Assembly: GCA_024681295.1 (NCBI GenBank)
Contig: JAILBC010000006.1
Coordinates: 1 to 64,000 of the forward strand
Direction of reading: 5' to 3'
Length of the DNA: 64,000 nt
From: Bacteroidales bacterium
Lineage (GTDB): Bacteria > Bacteroidota > Bacteroidia > Bacteroidales > F082
Shown here: piece after piece, positions 7,809 to 16,674 of the stretch
Layout of the letters: every line of letters starts with the position of its first letter
How positions within the stretch are numbered: position 1 is the stretch's first letter
The notes under the pieces: generated by a model
Told to the model about the DNA's origin: nothing
The model's input: the letters and a program-made list of their open reading frames with translations, nothing else
The model's database searches: none
Program-made: the position numbers and the translations under genes

Positions 7809-10286
7809 TCAAGGCAATTTCCACACACCGGCAAGGGATCCGTCGGGAGAAGTAAGGTCAATCTTCGTTGATCTCAACGAAATGGACGAGGGTGAGGTGA
7901 GTTCCAGCTTAGCCGCTCGTTCCGAAATGGAGTTTTTACCGTCAAGGGTCAGATCGGCACCTTTTACCGTGGTGCCGGCATCACCATCGACGGTAACATT
8001 GGTGGCTTTCAGGTCGGCTTTGCTGCCTCCCTGGAGATCCAAACCTGTGCTGGCTTTGATCAGTGCCGACTGGCTGGCTTTGATCTCTGTTTTCTGGTCG
8101 GTTTCCGAAGCAATGGATTGAGCTTTGAGTTTAACGGCTTTGTCAGCCTTGATGGAAATCTCTTCTTTGTATTCTTCGGTATTGGTGCCTTTGACCACGA
8201 TGTTTTGCTTCTTCTGGACCTCCAGCGAGTTGGAGTCAACATTGACGGTTTGGTCGCCTTTGATCACGATGTTTTGCTTCTTCTGGACCTCCAGCGAGTT
8301 GGAGTCAACATTGACGGTTTGGTCGCCTTTGACCACAATGTCTTGCTTGCCTTGCACCACCAACGAGTTGTCTTTCACATCGACGAATTGTCCGCCTTTA
8401 GCTTTCATGACGTTCTTCCCTTCGATGAGATAGGTAATGTTGCCAGTGGCGTTGACACGGATGTTGGCAGCGTTCATGATGATGTCGCCTGCGCCCGCGT
8501 CGAGCATAATGTCGCCGCCGTTGCTTCGCACCATAATACGGAGCTTACCCACTTTGTATTCCGCATTTTCCTTCACATCTTTGCCTGCTTCGACACTCTC
8601 ATCAGCGCTCTTGGCTTTGTAATCCTCCTTTTGATCACCGTTCGGTTTTTGAATTGTATCGGTAGAAAGGACAATATCATAATTAGGACCGTCTTTCTTT
8701 TCGTTGCCATAGATGCGAATGAATCCATTGCCTTCCTTGGTGTCATGGAACTCGATGGTATGGCCTTTCTTGGTACGGAAGGCTTTTACTTCGTTCATTT
8801 CGTTCATTTTATGGTCGCCACCCACTTCGCACCACGTATCTTCGGGCAGTTGTTTCAATTGGGCATTTTCGGAGTCATGGAAGAGTGTTCCTATAACGAA
8901 AGGCTTCTCCATATTTTCATGTTCGAAGCCTACCATCACCTCCTCACCTATCTCAGGCAGAATGTAGCACCCTTTCTTGTTGCCACCGTAAGGCTGGGCG
9001 ATGCGAATCCAAGGAATGGCTTTCTTTTCATCAGCATTAGCGGGGTCAGCCTGCCAAGCGAATTGCACCTGTACCCTTCCCATTTTCATAGGATCAACGT
9101 TGTCGATGACCATGGCACGTTGGGCACTTGATTTGGGATAAGCGTTCACATCCATGTAGGGTGCAAAGATGTCTTCGTCCGAAGCACCTTCTTTGGGAAG
9201 CAATACTGCTGTGACTTCGTTTGAAGGCGAGCCATTGCAGTCCCAGGTAAGGACTTCCGAGGTTACCAGCATCACTCCGTTGGCGTTTATTTTCACAAAC
9301 GAGCCAAGATCGACATCAAACAAATAACAAACAAATTTGCAAAAAGCCATATTTGACGAGTAGCTGCCAAGAATAGCTTTGTGGTAGCCGGTCAGAAAAT
9401 TCGATATGGAGGTGTTCGCATCACGAACAGGTATGCCATCAGGATAATCGAGAAAGAACTCGTAGTCGTCGTTTTGTTTGAGAGGTTCCGAACCACTTTT
9501 TGCTTTCTCAAACAGTTTCTCAGCGTTAACCTCGAATCCTGTCAAGGAGGTGGTCAAATCCTCGTTAGACTCATAGTCGTGGTAAATGAGTCTCACATTA
9601 GGGTCGCTTGCCAGAAGTTCATAACTGGCACCGGAGAAATGAGGGGAATTGATTTCCTTTGGTTGCGGCGGCTTTTGCAATTTTCCAAAGACAAGCTGAT
9701 CCTGATTATTGAAATAAAAGAAAGCCCCAAACCGTTTGGCCAGACGAACAAGGAAATCGTAGTCGCTTTCGTTATGCTGAACGATGAGGGGGAATATTTT
9801 TTGGTTAAAAACGCCATGGATTACAACTTGTTTTCTGAGATTGCCGCAAACGGTCTCGACGATGTCCTTTAGTGTTTTCCCTATAAAGCACCGGCTTTTG
9901 GGAGGACCTTGAAGTTTGGCATCATCAGAATAGGCGACACATGTGATGTTCAATCCTTTCATGGAGACTTTTCCAATGGTGCCTCTGTATCTCAAGGTGG
10001 AAGTTTTCGCTCCGTCAAGCGTTGTCACCAAAGTAAAAATGACAGGCTCCCCTATCAAGTCTCTGACAACATCGTAAGTTTCATCATTTTTAGAGATTTT
10101 GTCGCGTCGGAGGGTAAAAGTGAATTCGCTGGGTTTCAGGAACTCCTTGGTCAGCGAGCAATCCGTAATAGTATAGAAAAAAATGCTGTTTTCGTAGGCA
10201 GAAGCAGGCATAGCGACCTTGTCCGTTTTTTTAACGATAAGATGATTGTTGCCTATTTGAAATACGTCAAACTCACACGATGCCAT
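7809..10286 (-). CDS. vgrG: VgrG/TssI spike protein, copy 1
   Basis: 825 aa; phage-baseplate N-terminus, RAMVIDNVDPMKMGRVQVQFAW...AIPWIRIAQPYGGNKKGCYILPEIGEEVMVGFEHENMEKPFVIGTLF gp5/OB-fold signature; beta-helix repeats at the C-terminus. Confidence 0.95.
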   Translation of the reverse strand: MASCEFDVFQIGNNHLIVKKTDKVAMPASAYENSIFFYTITDCSLTKEFLKPSEFTFTLRRDKISKNDETYDVVRDLIGEPVIFTLVTTLDGAKTSTLRYRGTIGKVSMKGLNITCVAYSDDAKLQGPPKSRCFIGKTLKDIVETVCGNLRKQVVIHGVFNQKIFPLIVQHNESDYDFLVRLAKRFGAFFYFNNQDQLVFGKLQKPPQPKEINSPHFSGASYELLASDPNVRLIYHDYESNEDLTTSLTGFEVNAEKLFEKAKSGSEPLKQNDDYEFFLDYPDGIPVRDANTSISNFLTGYHKAILGSYSSNMAFCKFVCYLFDVDLGSFVKINANGVMLVTSEVLTWDCNGSPSNEVTAVLLPKEGASDEDIFAPYMDVNAYPKSSAQRAMVIDNVDPMKMGRVQVQFAWQADPANADEKKAIPWIRIAQPYGGNKKGCYILPEIGEEVMVGFEHENMEKPFVIGTLFHDSENAQLKQLPEDTWCEVGGDHKMNEMNEVKAFRTKKGHTIEFHDTKEGNGFIRIYGNEKKDGPNYDIVLSTDTIQKPNGDQKEDYKAKSADESVEAGKDVKENAEYKVGKLRIMVRSNGGDIMLDAGAGDIIMNAANIRVNATGNITYLIEGKNVMKAKGGQFVDVKDNSLVVQGKQDIVVKGDQTVNVDSNSLEVQKKQNIVIKGDQTVNVDSNSLEVQKKQNIVVKGTNTEEYKEEISIKADKAVKLKAQSIASETDQKTEIKASQSALIKASTGLDLQGGSKADLKATNVTVDGDAGTTVKGADLTLDGKNSISERAAKLELTSPSSISLRSTKIDLTSPDGSLAGVWKLP
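8199..8336 (-). repeat. Two near-identical 69-bp in-frame tandem repeats in the vgrG beta-helix (VNVDSNSLEVQKKQNIVIKGDQT)
   Basis: gatgttttgcttcttctggacctccagcgagttggagtcaacattgacggtttggtcgcctttgatcac occurs at 8199 and again at 8268. Confidence 0.9.
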
Positions 10287-10306
10287 AACAAGAATCTCCT
10301 ATTCTT

Positions 10307-11488
10307 TTAATACAACGTAAACTTTGGTGGATCACTATCGAAGACGTTAGAAGCGAGTTGCTCACCTGTGACAGTCACTTCCTTGGGCTTGATGCCGATT
10401 TCAAGGGTCCAGGGATAGGATGAATTCAACTCATTTTGGTCTTTTGAGTCGGCTGAAAAAAGTTCCCGAAGGCTGATGCAATACGCGTTGGTGAAAGTGA
10501 TGCACCTTGCACACTCAAAATTCCTTTTTACCGCTGCTTGTCCGGCTCCTTTAAGAGAGGTAACGGTACGTTTCTTCAGTGCGTCGGCCTTTTGATAGGC
10601 GGGGGCATAAGATTGATCCGCCAAGTTCGATGCCTGCTTTTTTTCCTTAGCCAATTTGGCTTTCTTGAATTTTTTCACTTCTACACGGTAGTATTTTTTC
10701 TCCATATCTTCTTTTACCGCCGTTTTATAATCATCCTCTGTAGCGTTTTCCTTAACATTGAGACCGTTTTCTTTTGCGTACTGTTTCAACTGTTCAAGAG
10801 TCATATTCTTAGTTTCATCCTCGGGCTCAGGTATATCATAATCTTTGGCAGCAGCCTTCAATTCACTAAGAGACTTCTTGTCAACTGAATCATCAATTTC
10901 CTCGAACTTGGTCTTTGTATCACCATCGGCCTTTTTAGTATTCAAATCATCCCATGTACGAAGCATATCCCTAATGTCATCGTCGGTGTCCTTGTCGGTA
11001 ATGACGATGCCTCGTTCCTTGGCTTTGGCAACCAAGTCTTTGTGCGGAGTTTCGTCGTACAAGTCGAGGTCGCGGGTGTCATAATCGGAGGCATCGTCCA
11101 TGGCTGTACCCATAGCTCCTCCTGCCATGTCACTTAACAAGTCCGTAACCTCTTCACTATCAAGCAAAGGGTCGATTCCAGTAGCGTCCTGGATAGACGA
11201 AGATAGAATGCCAGAAGAGTCGAATATTTTGATTTCACCATCTTTAAGTGCATCGGCATCTGCTATCCACTTGTGAAAGACAGCCTTGGACTCTTTAGCC
11301 GCGCGAATGGTAACCTTTATGACCGAAATGGACGCTTTTCCCGAAGGACGGCCAGTCTTGTCACACGTTCGTTCGATGACATAATCAAGTTTCAAAACTG
11401 TGTAGACATCCAGGAAAGTCTTTGAAAAGGCTGCCGCCATACCACTAGCGTTAGGCTCACTGATTTGTAATGTTGCTGAAATCGCCAT
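10307..11488 (-). CDS. Hcp/TssD-like tube protein with large charged insertion (HeH/LEM/Rho-N-like repeats)
   Basis: 393 aa; Hcp-like N-terminus (LDYVIERTCDKTGRPSGKASISVIKVTIRA...FHKWIADAD) and C-terminus (CITFTNAYCISLRELF...PWTLEIGIKPKEVTVTG) separated by about 200 aa containing KDLVAKAKERGIVITDKDTDDDIRDML and TLEQLKQYAKENGLNVKENATEDDYKTAV. Confidence 0.7.
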   Translation of the reverse strand: MAISATLQISEPNASGMAAAFSKTFLDVYTVLKLDYVIERTCDKTGRPSGKASISVIKVTIRAAKESKAVFHKWIADADALKDGEIKIFDSSGILSSSIQDATGIDPLLDSEEVTDLLSDMAGGAMGTAMDDASDYDTRDLDLYDETPHKDLVAKAKERGIVITDKDTDDDIRDMLRTWDDLNTKKADGDTKTKFEEIDDSVDKKSLSELKAAAKDYDIPEPEDETKNMTLEQLKQYAKENGLNVKENATEDDYKTAVKEDMEKKYYRVEVKKFKKAKLAKEKKQASNLADQSYAPAYQKADALKKRTVTSLKGAGQAAVKRNFECARCITFTNAYCISLRELFSADSKDQNELNSSYPWTLEIGIKPKEVTVTGEQLASNVFDSDPPKFTLY

Positions 11489-11521
11489 AACTCTTATCTT
11501 TTGTCTTTTAACTCTTAACTC

Positions 11522-12685
11522 TTAACTCTTAATTAATTTCTTCGCCATCTCATAGTTCTTCAATGACCCGCTGTCGACCTTCTTGCGGCAGGCGGGGGTA
11601 AGCGCATTGAGCTTGGCATCGGTCTCCTTCACCAGTCCGTCGAAGGCGAGCTTCTTGGCTTGCTTCACCGCCGGGTCGGTGGCAGAGATCCAGTCGTTGG
11701 CATAGGTGTTCATCTTCACCACCGCAGCCTTCAGGTCGTCGTTCACCTTCTTCACATTGCAGTCGTCAGCCGCAGCACCCGCCGGAGGTGTACCTCCTCC
11801 AACGCCAGCACCACCACCTGCTCCTCCTCCAGAGGCTCCACCACCGCCACCATCCTGAGGAATCTCGTAGTTGGTAATTCTGTCGAATAGGGCTCTCAAG
11901 GTGTCAAGTTGCACCTCAACTTCATCGCATTTTGTATTCTCAAAACGCTTTAAGTCAACTTGTGTAAGTTCACTGACCAACAATGATTTAACCTTATCTG
12001 CACACAGGCTCTGAGCCTGCTTCAGCGATGCTTCGCCCTTCCCAAACACCTTCTGGTATTCCTTCAGTTGGGTCAGCATCTCGGCACGGGAGGCACAATA
12101 GTCAATCTTGACATCGAAGTCGATGCTGACGTCTTTGCCGACAAACGACAATTCATATTTGCCACCCTTGTTGAGAAGCAACAAAGGGTTCTTCAAAGTA
12201 AGGGTGACGGTCTCTATTCCGGGAGTGACTTGCAGGTTCATCGTCAGGGTCGAGCGCCCATCCAAAGGCAGGATCTGCTTCTGGATGTTGGCCTTCACCC
12301 CTTCCTTGGTCTGCACGCTCATCTTATCCGACAGCTGGGCGCCTACAACCTGCACCACTGGGTCGGTGTTCCTTTCACCGAGGCTCATAAACTTCATCTG
12401 CTCCTTGACGAACGACGAGTAGCTGAGTTTGCCATCGTTCTGCTTGAAGTACTTGTCAAGCTTGCCGTAGAGCGTGGGCTCCTGGAGCAGCCACAGGGCG
12501 TTGCTCTCCGCCGTGTCATCACCGGTGATGGTCAGTCGAAGGATGCCTTTCTCTTGGTCGAAGTCCGACTTCACCTGCAAGGTAACTGATGCCACCTTGT
12601 CATTGGGACCTTCGATAATGATGCTCTTTTGAGCCAAGGCCCAGACCGGAAGCAACATCAATATAAAAACAACTATCTTTTTCAT
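11522..12685 (-). CDS. Secreted/periplasmic protein of unknown function, paralogue of 23969-25126
   Basis: 387 aa; signal peptide MKKIVVFILMLLPVWALAQ; Gly-rich linker; C-terminus (DSGSLKNYEMAKKLIKS) matches the paralogue (DAKLLKNYEFVKKLVK). Confidence 0.6.
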   Translation of the reverse strand: MKKIVVFILMLLPVWALAQKSIIIEGPNDKVASVTLQVKSDFDQEKGILRLTITGDDTAESNALWLLQEPTLYGKLDKYFKQNDGKLSYSSFVKEQMKFMSLGERNTDPVVQVVGAQLSDKMSVQTKEGVKANIQKQILPLDGRSTLTMNLQVTPGIETVTLTLKNPLLLLNKGGKYELSFVGKDVSIDFDVKIDYCASRAEMLTQLKEYQKVFGKGEASLKQAQSLCADKVKSLLVSELTQVDLKRFENTKCDEVEVQLDTLRALFDRITNYEIPQDGGGGGASGGGAGGGAGVGGGTPPAGAAADDCNVKKVNDDLKAAVVKMNTYANDWISATDPAVKQAKKLAFDGLVKETDAKLNALTPACRKKVDSGSLKNYEMAKKLIKS

Positions 12686-12718
12686 AATTCTCTACTCCTA
12701 ACTCCTCACTCCTAACTC

Positions 12719-14467
12719 CTAACTAACAACTGCTAAATAGTCTACCATTAATGGAAGTATGTTGACGCTACGGGCTTCGATGAGTTTCTTGAGTCGGTCA
12801 ATAAGCATCGGCACATCCTCGCGGTTCTTCACAAAGTCGTTTTTCAGATGGATGGTGACGTGTTGGGTAGCCCAGCCCTCTCTCCTCTCGACCACAGAGA
12901 TCACGTCGAGCAGGGCGTCACTGAGGCCGTTCTGGGCGAAGAAACGCTGGCAGAAGGCTTTTAAGTCGGCGCGAGTGACGATACGGTCGGCTGTGCGCAT
13001 GTAATACTTGGCCAGCATGTTCTTCTCATCCTTGTCGATGACCTCGTCCTGACCACCGAAGGTCTTCAGCAACAGGCGGGTCTCCTTGGGGTCGAAGCAT
13101 TTGGGCGGGGTGACCTCGCTGAAGATGTCAATGTCGTTCGAGTAGGCACCGTCGGTGAACAAACCAGTGACCTTAATGGCGATATCAGAAGCGACAATTC
13201 CGTGTTTCAGCATGGCGTAGATGCCGGTTTCCGGGACTTTGCTGCTGGTGATCACCTCAATGATGTCCTTCAGCACGATGTCGAGACGACGCAACTTATC
13301 CGTGTTCTGCAATTTGTGGATCTTCTGGAATGCGTAGAAATCCGATTCGTAGCGGCGGTGCAAGTCCATGGCTAGGCTGACCAGCTCATCGAGGTTGAAG
13401 CGTTCGTTGCCGAAGCGCCTAATGGTGATCTTGTCAAGGTCGTCGAGGTTCGAGTCGGGGCTCATCACCAGGTTCATGAAGAAATCGGGATGGTTGTTCT
13501 CCATGGTTCCGGCTTTGACCATGCGTACGATGCCGTCGTCGTCTTCGTCGTAACCGGGCTCCACGGCCAGTTTCACGATAGGCTCGGCACTGGTAAGCAT
13601 GAAGTCTTTCTTGATGATGTTGAGTACCGGCACGCAGTTGAAGGTCAGGTTTTCCATGGCGAAGTCAAAGGGCTTCGACATGCCAGTGAACTCGAACACG
13701 AAGTTGATGACATCGGAGTCGAGGGGCCGGCGGAAGGTGGGCGCCACCATGTAGTAGTTGACATTGAGCATGGCCCAGAGGTCTTGCCATTTGGTCTCGC
13801 CCTCGTAGAGCAGTGACTTGTTATAGACCACGTTGGCGTCGCTGAACCAGGGGTTGGTGGGGAAACGGTCGAACTCCCACGGTTTGATGAGCGGCAGCTT
13901 CTCGTTGTTCCAATACACGTTCAGGTCGGTGTATTTCAGTCCGCTGACCATGAAGCCGAAATATGAGAGGTTTGAATCCTGGTCGGACACATTGATGTTG
14001 ACGTTCCATTTGTCGGCGGCAATCTTGGTGACGCCGATGGGATTCATGTTGATGATTTTGGTCCTGAACAGGGGCTGGAACGGGAAATATTCCTTCAGAC
14101 GGAGTGACTCCTGCTTTACCAGGAAGGTGGTGCTGTCGTCGCAGAACACCTCGCTACGGTCGTCGGGATTTTTGGCGGTTTTCACGAAGGTGAAGGCGGG
14201 CACGGCCTGGGTGAGTTGATACGGGAGGATGGCGCTCTGGAAATCGCTGATCAGGTTTTTCTCCACATCCTGCACCTCTTTTTTCAGACCATTGGTCTGG
14301 TACACAAAGGCGGTGATCAAGATACGGAGCAGCGGGTCTTTCTCAAAGCCATAGAAAGGCGAGTTGGGGTTGTTTCCGTCCCATTTGCCTTCGCGTTTCC
14401 AGGCATCCAGCACCTTCTGCATCAAGGTGTCAACCTGCATCTGAATATCATATTCTTCTTGTGTCAT
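12719..14467 (-). CDS. tssF: T6SS baseplate subunit TssF, copy 2
   Basis: 582 aa; WKREGKWDGNNPNSPFYGFEKDPLLRILITAFVYQTN...FQSAILPYQLTQAVPAF; paralogous to copy 1. Confidence 0.85.
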   Translation of the reverse strand: MTQEEYDIQMQVDTLMQKVLDAWKREGKWDGNNPNSPFYGFEKDPLLRILITAFVYQTNGLKKEVQDVEKNLISDFQSAILPYQLTQAVPAFTFVKTAKNPDDRSEVFCDDSTTFLVKQESLRLKEYFPFQPLFRTKIINMNPIGVTKIAADKWNVNINVSDQDSNLSYFGFMVSGLKYTDLNVYWNNEKLPLIKPWEFDRFPTNPWFSDANVVYNKSLLYEGETKWQDLWAMLNVNYYMVAPTFRRPLDSDVINFVFEFTGMSKPFDFAMENLTFNCVPVLNIIKKDFMLTSAEPIVKLAVEPGYDEDDDGIVRMVKAGTMENNHPDFFMNLVMSPDSNLDDLDKITIRRFGNERFNLDELVSLAMDLHRRYESDFYAFQKIHKLQNTDKLRRLDIVLKDIIEVITSSKVPETGIYAMLKHGIVASDIAIKVTGLFTDGAYSNDIDIFSEVTPPKCFDPKETRLLLKTFGGQDEVIDKDEKNMLAKYYMRTADRIVTRADLKAFCQRFFAQNGLSDALLDVISVVERREGWATQHVTIHLKNDFVKNREDVPMLIDRLKKLIEARSVNILPLMVDYLAVVS

Positions 14468-14478
14468 ATTGTTTCAAT

Positions 14479-14958
14479 TTACCAAACTTCGATATTAAAC
14501 TCATTATAATAGATGGTGTTGGCGACGTTATTGATCACCCCGGTGACGATGACGTGGATCAGACGCCCGTTCTTCTGGAAATCCATGGTGACTGCCACGT
14601 CTCTCAAGCGGCGTTCATAACGCTCGATGCACGACTTCAGTTCACGTGCGAAGGTATCGGTGCGCTTGCTGTTGCCAATAAGACGCTTGGCATACAAGGG
14701 ATCACGGATCTCGCTCAGCATGGTGTTTTCCGTCTTATCCTTGGGCGGCTGTTTCCGTTCCAGGAACTGTCCCGTCTCGGAACTGAACCCCTCATAACGG
14801 AAATCCTCCAGGCAGAATCCCAGCTCCTCGTCGGCAATACTGTCGTACTTGTTCGACGAAATCAAGAACCTAAGGAAGTTGTCGATGGACTCCTTGATGT
14901 GGCTGTCGTCAAGGTCGACAATGGGATACCGGAATTTCAATGGGTTTCGAATCAGCAT
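14479..14958 (-). CDS. tssE: T6SS baseplate subunit TssE (gp25-like), copy 2
   Basis: 159 aa; position and similarity to copy 1. Confidence 0.75.
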   Translation of the reverse strand: MLIRNPLKFRYPIVDLDDSHIKESIDNFLRFLISSNKYDSIADEELGFCLEDFRYEGFSSETGQFLERKQPPKDKTENTMLSEIRDPLYAKRLIGNSKRTDTFARELKSCIERYERRLRDVAVTMDFQKNGRLIHVIVTGVINNVANTIYYNEFNIEVW

Positions 14959-14976
14959 AGCCTTTCAGTTTTTCGG

Positions 14977-15870
14977 TTAGATTTCAGGCATCCATTCGTT
15001 AACCGGCTCGGGTTCTGGCTCCGGTTCGGGTTCAGGCTCTTTCACCACCTCCACCACTTTGGGCTTCAGGTCGTTCATGGCCACGCTGATGTCGCCCAAG
15101 AAGGCCTTGAAAGCGTTCAGGAAAGGCTCCACGTCCATGATGATGGGCGGATTCAGCTCGGTCTTATGTTGGTAGACGGAATAACTCAATGCGGTGACGA
15201 TTCTCATGCAGAGCAGCATCAAGTCGCGCAATGAGTTGTCCACCATAAAGTTGCTCAGTTGTTCCAGCAGGATCATCACCAGCACACGGTCGTCCAGCAG
15301 GTCGGCGTGTTCGTGTTCGACAATCTTCTGGATTTCTAGCTTCAGCTCTTCCAGTTTCTCCATCAGGGCTACGGAGGAGCGGGCGGTCATGACAGGCATG
15401 ATATAGTGGTCGTATAGGGCCCAGTTCTCGCCATTGCGGACCAGTTTGAGCAAAGGAATGGCATTGCGGATTTCTTGAAGGGGCTTGATGTCGAGTTTCA
15501 CCTCGTTGGCGACGATGGGCACACCTCCCCTATCAAAACTGTGGACGTTGTCGCCTAGTTCCACCGTAAGGTACAACTCTGTCACGTCCCTATCAGGAAT
15601 GTTCAGATTCGTGTTGGTAGTCGACTCAATAACGGCCACCTGTCCCGATGGCAACAGCACATCGCAATCAATCTGCTTGATCTGCAAGGTGTCGTTGAAA
15701 ATCTCGGGAGTGATGGAGAACTTGGTACGGGGAATAATGCCAAAGTTCTTGGCGGCAATCATCTTGCGGACCATCATGCGGTATTCGGCGATGCTGTTTT
15801 CCATCTCGATGAAGGTCTGCGGCGTGATTTCCATGCCCGACCGCCAGTCAATCCTAATGTCTGTATTCAT
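14977..15870 (-). CDS. tssK: T6SS baseplate subunit TssK, copy 2, with short EP tail
   Basis: 297 aa; NTDIRIDWRSGMEITPQTFIEMENSIAEYRMMVRKMIAAKNFGIIP; C-terminal EPEPEPEPEPEP. Confidence 0.8.
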   Translation of the reverse strand: MNTDIRIDWRSGMEITPQTFIEMENSIAEYRMMVRKMIAAKNFGIIPRTKFSITPEIFNDTLQIKQIDCDVLLPSGQVAVIESTTNTNLNIPDRDVTELYLTVELGDNVHSFDRGGVPIVANEVKLDIKPLQEIRNAIPLLKLVRNGENWALYDHYIMPVMTARSSVALMEKLEELKLEIQKIVEHEHADLLDDRVLVMILLEQLSNFMVDNSLRDLMLLCMRIVTALSYSVYQHKTELNPPIIMDVEPFLNAFKAFLGDISVAMNDLKPKVVEVVKEPEPEPEPEPEPVNEWMPEI

Positions 15871-15888
15871 TTTATATAGATTATATTT

Positions 15889-16668
15889 TTATATTTGTGT
15901 ATTATAATCAAGAACTAAAGCTCTTTCCTCTGAAAGGATGAACCGCTGCTCGAAGTCTTTCACGCGGTAGTCGCACTCGGTCTCCATGGGCATGAACCAA
16001 AACTGCACAAAGTCGAACAAGGGCTTCAGCTCATTCATGAAAGCTGCGTATTCCTTACTATCGAGATTCAGCTTGTTGACAATGAAGAGCACCTTATCGG
16101 GACTGAGGATGCGGTATTCGACTTTGCATGCCAGGATTTCCGAAAGGATCTTGGTGATCAAGTCGATGTCGGCCCTGATGTCGGCCACATGCGTCAGCAA
16201 GGGCGCCAACATGCGCACGTAAGGATTCTTCTCAGCATCAATGTCGTAATCGAACAGCGTTTTGAGGAGAATTTTTGTCTTGTTATCAAGGATGTGGGTG
16301 ACATTGTTGTTCAACCGCATCGATAGGTTGAAGAAGTACGAGTCATAAGGCTCGAAATAAGCCTTGATGTTCTTCTCTTCCTCATAAACTTCGCTAAGCT
16401 TGAAGGCCAGGTCGCGACTGCTCAAGAAGCGCAGTTCCATCTCGTCGAAAAACAACTTCTCGGGAAGGAGGTCATAGATGCCGTTACGCGACAGCTCTAT
16501 GGTGCGCATATCGGGATGGCATTCACGCAGGTCACCTGAGTAGTTGCGCGAGAAGAAACTGCCGTACTGGGCGTCCCACTCCTTCACGTCGGGATAGTAG
16601 GTCGAAAGCAGTACTTCAGCCTTCAGTTCCTGTTTCTCTTGCTCGTTTTCAATATCGTTAAGCGACAT
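15889..16668 (-). CDS. tssG: T6SS baseplate subunit TssG, copy 2
   Basis: 259 aa; KAEVLLSTYYPDVKEWDAQYGSFFSRNYSGDLRECHPDMRTIELSRNGIYDLLPEKLFF; paralogous to copy 1. Confidence 0.75.
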   Translation of the reverse strand: MSLNDIENEQEKQELKAEVLLSTYYPDVKEWDAQYGSFFSRNYSGDLRECHPDMRTIELSRNGIYDLLPEKLFFDEMELRFLSSRDLAFKLSEVYEEEKNIKAYFEPYDSYFFNLSMRLNNNVTHILDNKTKILLKTLFDYDIDAEKNPYVRMLAPLLTHVADIRADIDLITKILSEILACKVEYRILSPDKVLFIVNKLNLDSKEYAAFMNELKPLFDFVQFWFMPMETECDYRVKDFEQRFILSEERALVLDYNTQI

Positions 16669-16674
16669 AATGCT

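Noticed and set aside
8199-8336. Possible CRISPR-like direct repeats
   Set aside because: Two adjacent 69-bp coding repeats without spacers, in frame inside vgrG.
8118-9131. 337-aa plus-strand ORF with repeated LLLLDLQRVGVNIDGLVAFDHD
   Set aside because: Antisense of the VgrG beta-helix repeats, not an independent repeat protein.
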